From contig DATDHU010000048.1 in the NCBI GenBank assembly GCA_036521415.1, forward strand, positions 1 through 64,000: a stretch of DNA of 64,000 nucleotides, read 5' to 3'. Below the pieces are notes generated by a model that was not told the DNA's origin, did no database searches, and saw nothing but the letters and a program-made list of their open reading frames with translations. This stretch comes from DASXMT01 sp036521415 (lineage in GTDB: Bacteria; Actinomycetota; Acidimicrobiia; Acidimicrobiales; RAAP-2). Below are positions 59,496 through 64,000 of this stretch, in pieces. The position numbers and the translations under genes are program-made. Positions within the stretch are counted from its first letter, which is position 1; each line of letters begins with the position of its first letter.

Positions 59496-60298
59496 CCGGT
59501 CAACGAGGCGGCGGCCCCGGGCTCGGCATCGGCGGCCGGAAACTCGAGCAACTCCCGGCGCAGCGCCTCGATCTCCTCGTGGGACACGCCGTGGGCCACG
59601 AGGTACGACGCCACCGAACCGTGGTTCCGGCGGACAGAAGCCAATACCTCGGTGATGAGCACGGGATCGCTCGACAGCAACTCCGCCGCCCGGTCCTCGT
59701 CCATCCCGTAGGAGGCGATCATGGCGATGATCGTCGCTCGCTGCTCGCTGGAGAGAAACAGGCCGGTGGCGGCGAAGTCGAGGGCAATGACCTCGTCGGG
59801 CACGCCCACCACCGAAAGGACCAGGGCGACGATCACGCCGGTCCGGTCCTTGCCGACCGAGCAGTGGACGACGGCGGGGAGGGCGCCGGGCGTAGCCAGC
59901 TCCCGAACGACCGAAGCAATGGCCGGGCCGCGGTCCTCGACCAGCATGCGGTAGATGTCGTTGAGGGACAGGACAAGGTCCCCGGTCGCCCCCGTTCCCC
60001 GTTCCGCATCGAAGAGGGGGAGGTTGACCACCCGGGCGCCGACACCCTCGACCAGGTCGGGGTGCACCTCCCGCTCGGTATCGCGTCGGAGGTCGATGAC
60101 CGTCCGGACGCAGAGCTCCCGCAAGTGGGCCTGGCCGTCATCATCGAGGCGATGGAGCGCATCGCCTCGCATCAGTGTGTACGGCTTGGTCGTTCGCCCG
60201 TCAGCGGTGGGATAGCCCCCGACGTGCCGCAGGTTCCAGGTCCCGGCAATGGGGATCCGGCGCTCGAGCAGGTCGTTGTCAGTCGGGGCCGGTGTCAC
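59492..60298 (-). CDS. Tyrosine-protein phosphatase (Y_phosphatase3 type)
   Basis: A 268-residue phosphatase with the active-site loop HCSVGKDRTG (Cys nucleophile and Arg) and an N-terminal RRIPIAGTWNLRHVGGYPTADG, a hallmark of the PtpB/IphP-like group, which can act on phospho-tyrosine or phosphoinositides. The GTG at 60298 is preferred to a TTG at 60397, since homology starts there. Convergent with the GAF-ANTAR gene, with a 4-base stop overlap. Confidence 0.87.
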   Translation of the reverse strand: MTPAPTDNDLLERRIPIAGTWNLRHVGGYPTADGRTTKPYTLMRGDALHRLDDDGQAHLRELCVRTVIDLRRDTEREVHPDLVEGVGARVVNLPLFDAERGTGATGDLVLSLNDIYRMLVEDRGPAIASVVRELATPGALPAVVHCSVGKDRTGVIVALVLSVVGVPDEVIALDFAATGLFLSSEQRATIIAMIASYGMDEDRAAELLSSDPVLITEVLASVRRNHGSVASYLVAHGVSHEEIEALRRELLEFPAADAEPGAAASLTG

Positions 60299-60440
60299 GA
60301 CGGGACCGGGCCCGGGTCTTGTGGGGCTGGCCGTGGGGTTCGATGCACACCGAGAACCATAGAGGGGGGAGATGAACGGGCTGTCGCGCCCAGGCAACGG
60401 CGCACTGAACCCTCGGTGAACGAACAGGGTGGGACGGGCC

Positions 60441-61136
60441 TCATTCGATCCCGACGAGGCGCGGGAGCTCGTCCACCGAAGCGAGCACGGCAGTGGCCCC
60501 GGCGGCCAGCAGCCCGGAGCGGTCGCCGGACCCGGTCAGGACACCGGCGACCACCGAGGCCCCGGCGCGAACGCCCGACACCATGTCTGCCTCGGTGTCG
60601 CCGGCAACTGCGACTGCCCGGACCGAATCCGCCCCCAGCCGGATGACGGCCCCGAGGATCATGTCGGGATACGGGCGTCCACGGCCGACGTCGGCCGGAC
60701 TCAAAGCCAGATCGGCCATGTCGTGCCAGCCGAGGGCGTCGAGCAGGAGCAAGCGGGTGCTCACCGAGAACCCAGTGGTGAGGGCCACTTGGACGCCGTT
60801 CGACCGCAGCGCGGTGATCGTCTCTGCCGCGCCGGGCAGCGGCTGGCACGCGCCGGCCCGGATCGACCGGGCGAAGGCCTCCTCGAATGCGGCGTTGGCC
60901 GCCTGGGCCCGCACCTCATCCGCGAAGAGCGCCCGGAACACCTCGAGCTTCGACGTCCCCATGGTGTTGCGCACGTAGGCATCCAGACGCGCCCGGTCCG
61001 GGTCGCCGGCATCGATCCCCGACTCGGTGAGGGCCTCGTCGAATGCCGCTTCGACGAGGCCGCCGTCCGACACGGTCGTTCCGGCCATGTCCAAGCAGGC
61101 GAGCTGGATCCCGGTGCGGCCGGCATCGCCGCTCAC
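60441..61136 (-). CDS. Phosphonatase-like HAD hydrolase (PhnX-related)
   Basis: A 231-residue HAD protein: LACLDMAGTTVSDGGLVE with nucleophile Asp in the DxAGTT motif typical of phosphonoacetaldehyde hydrolase relatives, VALTTGFSVSTR (motif II), and GRPYPDMILGAVI ... VAVAGDTEADM (motif IV). This group (phosphonatase-like hydrolase) is normally encoded next to a FAD-dependent oxidoreductase. The GTG at 61136 overlaps the stop of the FAD gene by 4 bases. Confidence 0.85.
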   Translation of the reverse strand: MSGDAGRTGIQLACLDMAGTTVSDGGLVEAAFDEALTESGIDAGDPDRARLDAYVRNTMGTSKLEVFRALFADEVRAQAANAAFEEAFARSIRAGACQPLPGAAETITALRSNGVQVALTTGFSVSTRLLLLDALGWHDMADLALSPADVGRGRPYPDMILGAVIRLGADSVRAVAVAGDTEADMVSGVRAGASVVAGVLTGSGDRSGLLAAGATAVLASVDELPRLVGIE

Positions 61137-61879
61137 CCGAACGTCTCCCCCGCTATGGCCGGGGCCATGGTCATCCCTGGGCCGCCCGGCCCGGTGACCA
61201 CCTCCACCCCTGGGGCCAGGTCAGCCCGAAAGTACGGAACCGTTCCCGACGGGTCCACCACCTGACTGTAGACACCGGCCCACCTTCGCACGATCGGAGG
61301 CAGTCCGTCCCCCAACAGGCCGGTGGCCACGCCACAGAGGTGGCGGTACGGCTGCTCGTCGACATCGAAGGGAAACGGCTCAACAGAGGAGTGGGTGCCA
61401 CCGAGGGTGAGTGCTCCGCCGGCTCGCTGTACCACAAGGAGCTGGGCCGACCACGATGCCGCCACCGGGTCCTGGGGCGGCAGGGCGGCCCTCGCCGGTA
61501 CGTCGAACCCTGGGTAGTAGCGGAGCGAGTCACCGTCGGCCAGTGCCGTCGTGACCGTCGTGGCGAACGGCGCCGTCTCGAGCATCTGAAGCCGGACCCG
61601 CCGCAGCGGGGCGAGGCGCAGCACCTCACCGGCCAGCCCGCCATGAGCGGCTCCGGGGCACAAGACGACCAGGTCGCCCCCGTGGTAGCCACCCGATGCG
61701 TCGCTGACCCGGTGTTCTCCGACGCCCACCACTTCCTGCCCGGGCAGCCACCGGTAGCGCCCGCTGGCCTCGCACCCAGCCCGAAGAGCTCCCAGTACCT
61801 GGCGAGGTTCCACCACCGCATCGGCCCTGCAGTGCAGGGCGGCGAGGAAGGACTCACCACCGCTAAGAGCCGGGTTGAC
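61133..61879 (-). pseudogene. FAD-dependent oxidoreductase of phosphonate clusters, missing its N-terminus
   Basis: The frame gives about 249 residues from the homologous point. It has AVVEPRQVLGALRAG, GDLVVLCPGAAHG, RRVRLQMLETAPF, LTLGGTHSSVE, VRRWAGVYSQVV and VEVVTGPGGPGMTMAPAIAGE, matching the C-terminal two thirds of the FAD-dependent oxidoreductase that accompanies PhnX-like hydrolases. The FAD-binding GxGxxG region (about the first 115 residues) is absent: homology stops near 61879, where a fragment of another gene begins on the opposite strand. It is very likely inactive unless the join is an assembly error. Confidence 0.75.
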
Positions 61880-61883
61880 CTGG

Positions 61884-62126
61884 CGAGCCTCGGAAGTCCT
61901 CTTCGACAACCGTCGGGTCCTCCACGGCCGGACAGCGTTCTCCGGCCCTGACCCCGGAAGGCGCCATCTGCAGGGCTGCTATGCGGAGCGCGACGGGCTG
62001 GTCAGCCGGCTGGCCGTGCTCCGGCGCCGACCAGCCTCCGATGGAGGGGACCAGGAGCCGAGGAGTGCGGCCTATGGTTCGGTCGTGAACGGCGATGCTT
62101 CGGGGACAGGCGGACACCGTGCGTAA
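61884..62126 (+). pseudogene. TmpA/PhnY-like Fe(II)/2-oxoglutarate dioxygenase, C-terminal fragment
   Basis: About 80 codons, of which the first 50 match the end of gamma-butyrobetaine-hydroxylase-like dioxygenases: VLFDNRRVLHGRTAF carries the distal iron-ligand His, and RRHLQGCYAERDGLVSRLAVL carries the 2-oxoglutarate-binding Arg. The HxD motif and the rest of the barrel are missing. The fragment starts abruptly next to the truncated FAD gene on the other strand. The following HD oxygenase gene overlaps its end, as in intact tmpA-tmpB or phnY-phnZ pairs. Confidence 0.7.
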
Positions 62127-62643
62127 GGCTGCGGTCGAAGACCTGCTCGCACCCCTCCGCCTCGGCGGCCGCACCGCCTATGCGGGCGAAGCGGTCACGG
62201 TGACCGAGCACTCGCTGCAGGCGGCCACGGCGGCCGAGCGCGACGGGGCTTCGGCCGCATTGACCGTAGCCTGCCTCCTTCACGACATCGGCTGGGTGCT
62301 CAGGGGCGGTCCCCGCCCACACGAGGTGCGGGGCTCGGCCTTCCTGGCCGAGTTCTTCGGGCCGGCGGTCACCGACCCGGTTCGTTTGCACGTCCTGGCC
62401 AAGCGCTACCTGTGCACGGTTGATGGCGGCTACGACTCGACGCTGTCGCCGGCCTCCCGGCACACGCTGCGACAGCAGGGTGGCATCCTGGACGACGCAG
62501 GCCTCGCCGCCTTCGACGCCGAGCCCCATGCCAACGACGCCATCCGACTCCGGCTGTACGACGACCAAGCCAAGGTGCCCGATGCCGAGACGCCCGACCT
62601 TGGCCACTTTGCCCCGCTCATGACTGAGCTGTTCTGCCGGTAG
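62095..62643 (+). CDS. HD-domain diiron oxygenase of phosphonate degradation (PhnZ/TmpB-like)
   Basis: A 182-residue HD protein. AYAGEAVTVTEHSLQAATAAE has the Tyr and Glu three residues apart (Tyr29, Glu32 from the ATG) that cap the iron site in PhnZ. The HD motif is in CLLHDIGWVL, with later VRLHVLAKRYLCTVDGGYDSTLSPAS and DDQAKVPD. These enzymes cleave the C-P bond of 1-hydroxy-2-amino- or trimethylamino-ethylphosphonate made by a partner dioxygenase, here broken. GTG at 62119 is an alternative start. The usual HDxGH reads HDIGW. Confidence 0.8.
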   Translation: MLRGQADTVRKAAVEDLLAPLRLGGRTAYAGEAVTVTEHSLQAATAAERDGASAALTVACLLHDIGWVLRGGPRPHEVRGSAFLAEFFGPAVTDPVRLHVLAKRYLCTVDGGYDSTLSPASRHTLRQQGGILDDAGLAAFDAEPHANDAIRLRLYDDQAKVPDAETPDLGHFAPLMTELFCR

Positions 62644-62672
62644 CAACTGCCCGAGCTGGGCGCTCAGCCCAG

Positions 62673-64000
62673 TCAGCGCCACGAGTCCCGGGCCACCACC
62701 AGTCCTTGTTCAGGCGACAGGAAATGGCCGCTCAGCGTCCGGTCGTCATTTCGCATCCTCCACTGCAGGAGTCGCTCAGCCTCCGCCCAGGCCTCGCCGG
62801 CCCGGGTGGGATCCCGGGCCAGGTCCTCCAGTTGGAAGGGGTCCTGCTCGACGTCGAAGAGCAGCGGCGGCAGCCGGTTCGACGCCGCCGCGAACTGGAC
62901 GTACTTACGGGTACGCCCCCGGACGACGGCCAACCACGAGTGGCTCAACGGCAGTTCCATCATCGCCTGGGTCTGAGGGCTGTCCGGCATGGAGAAGTCC
63001 CACTCGAAGTGGGCCTCGGTCCGCCACTGTGGCGTCGGTTCTCCGTGGACGAACGGCCGCAGGGACATGCCGTCGACTTGGATCGGCACGTCGACTCCCA
63101 TCCAGTCGCACAAGGTAGGGAGCACATCGACCGACTCGGTGAACTCGTCGACCACCGATCCCCGCGTCCCGTCGGCCTCCGATCGCGGGTCACGGACGAT
63201 CAGCGGGACGAAGTAGCTCTCGTCCCAGTAGCCCAGCTTCTCGACGAGCCAGTGGTCACACCCCATCTCGCCGTGATCACTGGTCAGGACGACGAGGGTG
63301 TCTCTGGCCAGACCGGTCTGCTCCAGGTACCCGAACAAGTCACCCAACCGATTATCCACCTCCCGCTGGGCGCCGTAGTAAGTGGCCCGAAGCTGACGGC
63401 GGTCGAGCTCACTCCGGGGTGCGGCAACGGCCTCGTTGGCCAGCGCCAACTGGTTGAACGGATGTGACCCGGCCTCGGCTTCCCGAGTCGGGGCGGCGAC
63501 AAATGGGGCAATGGCCTCAGCGTCGTACCGATCGTGGTAGCCGGGAGGGTTCCGAAAGGGAGGGTGGGGGCGGAAGAACGACGCATGGATGAAGAACGGG
63601 TCGTCTCCGTGGTGGTCGAGCCAGTCGATCAGCCGCTCGACCAGGAACGCCGTTTCCGAGTTCTCGGCCGAGAACCGGGCTGGGGCCCATGACGCTCCGT
63701 GATCGGCGGCACCGGGGAAGTCGGTTACCGGTCGGTACAGATCCCGGACACGATCGGGCACGTCCACACCTCGACCGGTCAGCCACCGACCCCACGCCGG
63801 GCTGCCCGCGTCCCAGGGATCCATGACTACCGGGTCGAATCCAGGGAGTACCCCCTCGTAGGTAAAGAGCCTCGGATCGTCGGGAGCCACCGTCCGCGGG
63901 TCGACGCTGGTGTCGGTGTAGCCGAAGAGGACCGGTTCGTAGCCGGCTTCCCGAGCAAGGAGTGCGACGTTGGTGAACCGGGCATCGAGGGGTGTGCCGT
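62673..64000 (-). CDS. Sulfatase / phosphonate-monoester-hydrolase family protein (cut by window end)
   Basis: At least 442 residues; the frame continues past the right edge. On the minus strand it reads GTPLDARFTNVALLAREAGYEPVLFGYTD near the edge, then FFIHASFFRPHPPF, VVLTSDHGEMGCDHWLVEKLGYWDES and VPLIVRDPR, the C-terminal metal-site pattern of the alkaline-phosphatase superfamily sulfatases (Asp-His of SDHGE and the late Lys). The N-terminal Cys/Ser-x-Pro-x-Arg formylglycine site is outside the window. The neighbouring phosphonate genes make a phosphonate monoester hydrolase possible but unproven. Confidence 0.8.
   Translation of the reverse strand, partial: GTPLDARFTNVALLAREAGYEPVLFGYTDTSVDPRTVAPDDPRLFTYEGVLPGFDPVVMDPWDAGSPAWGRWLTGRGVDVPDRVRDLYRPVTDFPGAADHGASWAPARFSAENSETAFLVERLIDWLDHHGDDPFFIHASFFRPHPPFRNPPGYHDRYDAEAIAPFVAAPTREAEAGSHPFNQLALANEAVAAPRSELDRRQLRATYYGAQREVDNRLGDLFGYLEQTGLARDTLVVLTSDHGEMGCDHWLVEKLGYWDESYFVPLIVRDPRSEADGTRGSVVDEFTESVDVLPTLCDWMGVDVPIQVDGMSLRPFVHGEPTPQWRTEAHFEWDFSMPDSPQTQAMMELPLSHSWLAVVRGRTRKYVQFAAASNRLPPLLFDVEQDPFQLEDLARDPTRAGEAWAEAERLLQWRMRNDDRTLSGHFLSPEQGLVVARDSWR

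Noticed and set aside
1..64000. tRNA, rRNA, CRISPR arrays, insertion sequences, integrases or phage genes
   Set aside because: Read for T-loop and anticodon patterns, regularly spaced repeats and transposase motifs; none found. A tRNAscan or Infernal run would be needed to exclude small RNAs.

Overview
The window is about 64 kb of high-GC chromosomal DNA with GTG and TTG starts used alongside ATG, short gaps and many 4-base start/stop overlaps. Gene content (an F420/flavin LLM-type oxidoreductase end, a thiolase with a DUF35 partner, many SDR dehydrogenases, LCP wall protein, DUF6186, twin GAF-ANTAR regulators, an Erm-like methyltransferase) points to an actinobacterium. Acidimicrobiia is my guess, not something the sequence proves. 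No rRNA, tRNA, CRISPR array, phage or transposase was recognised.

Layout. 0-14 kb: redox and housekeeping genes (SDR, DUF1345, DksA-type zinc finger, VOC, an orphan sugar-type binding lipoprotein, TfoX, YceH, epoxide-hydrolase-like, DUF35/thiolase, topoisomerase IB, a TerB-Coq4 fusion, aldehyde dehydrogenase). 14-22 kb: a catabolic stretch with two divergent SDRs, two D-aminoacylase-like amidohydrolases around an ACMSD-like one, then a TetR/cyclase/SnoaL operon. 22-30 kb: an NHLP-type peptide export locus (HlyD-like adaptor, C39-peptidase ABC exporter, second large ABC exporter) facing away from a binding lipoprotein and a nitrile-hydratase-like leader peptide precursor. 30-34 kb: an osmoprotectant (OpuC/ProU-type) ABC importer split into divergent units. 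34-51 kb: molybdopterin oxidoreductase plus cytochrome b, amidohydrolase, PHB-depolymerase-like esterase, SDRs, PPK2, class III aminotransferase, SPFH/NfeD pair, patatin, MFS exporter, dienelactone hydrolase, LCP protein. 51-60 kb: tandem PH-domain membrane proteins, an Erm-like methyltransferase with a possible leader peptide, a three-gene overlapping hydrolase/membrane unit, hemerythrin, and a STAS / GAF-ANTAR / HATPase / GAF-ANTAR regulatory group. 60-64 kb: a phosphonate-catabolism remnant (PhnX-like HAD, FAD oxidoreductase, TmpA/PhnY-like dioxygenase end, PhnZ/TmpB-like HD oxygenase) followed by a sulfatase-family gene that runs off the edge.

The most interesting items are: the NHLP peptide system with an identifiable precursor and 17-residue predicted core but no maturase nearby; a candidate leaderless regulatory peptide with an Arg-Ala-Arg motif overlapping the start of the Erm-like gene; two phosphonate genes that both lack their 5' halves and meet head to head at one point, as a single deletion would produce; and a TerB-Coq4 domain fusion.
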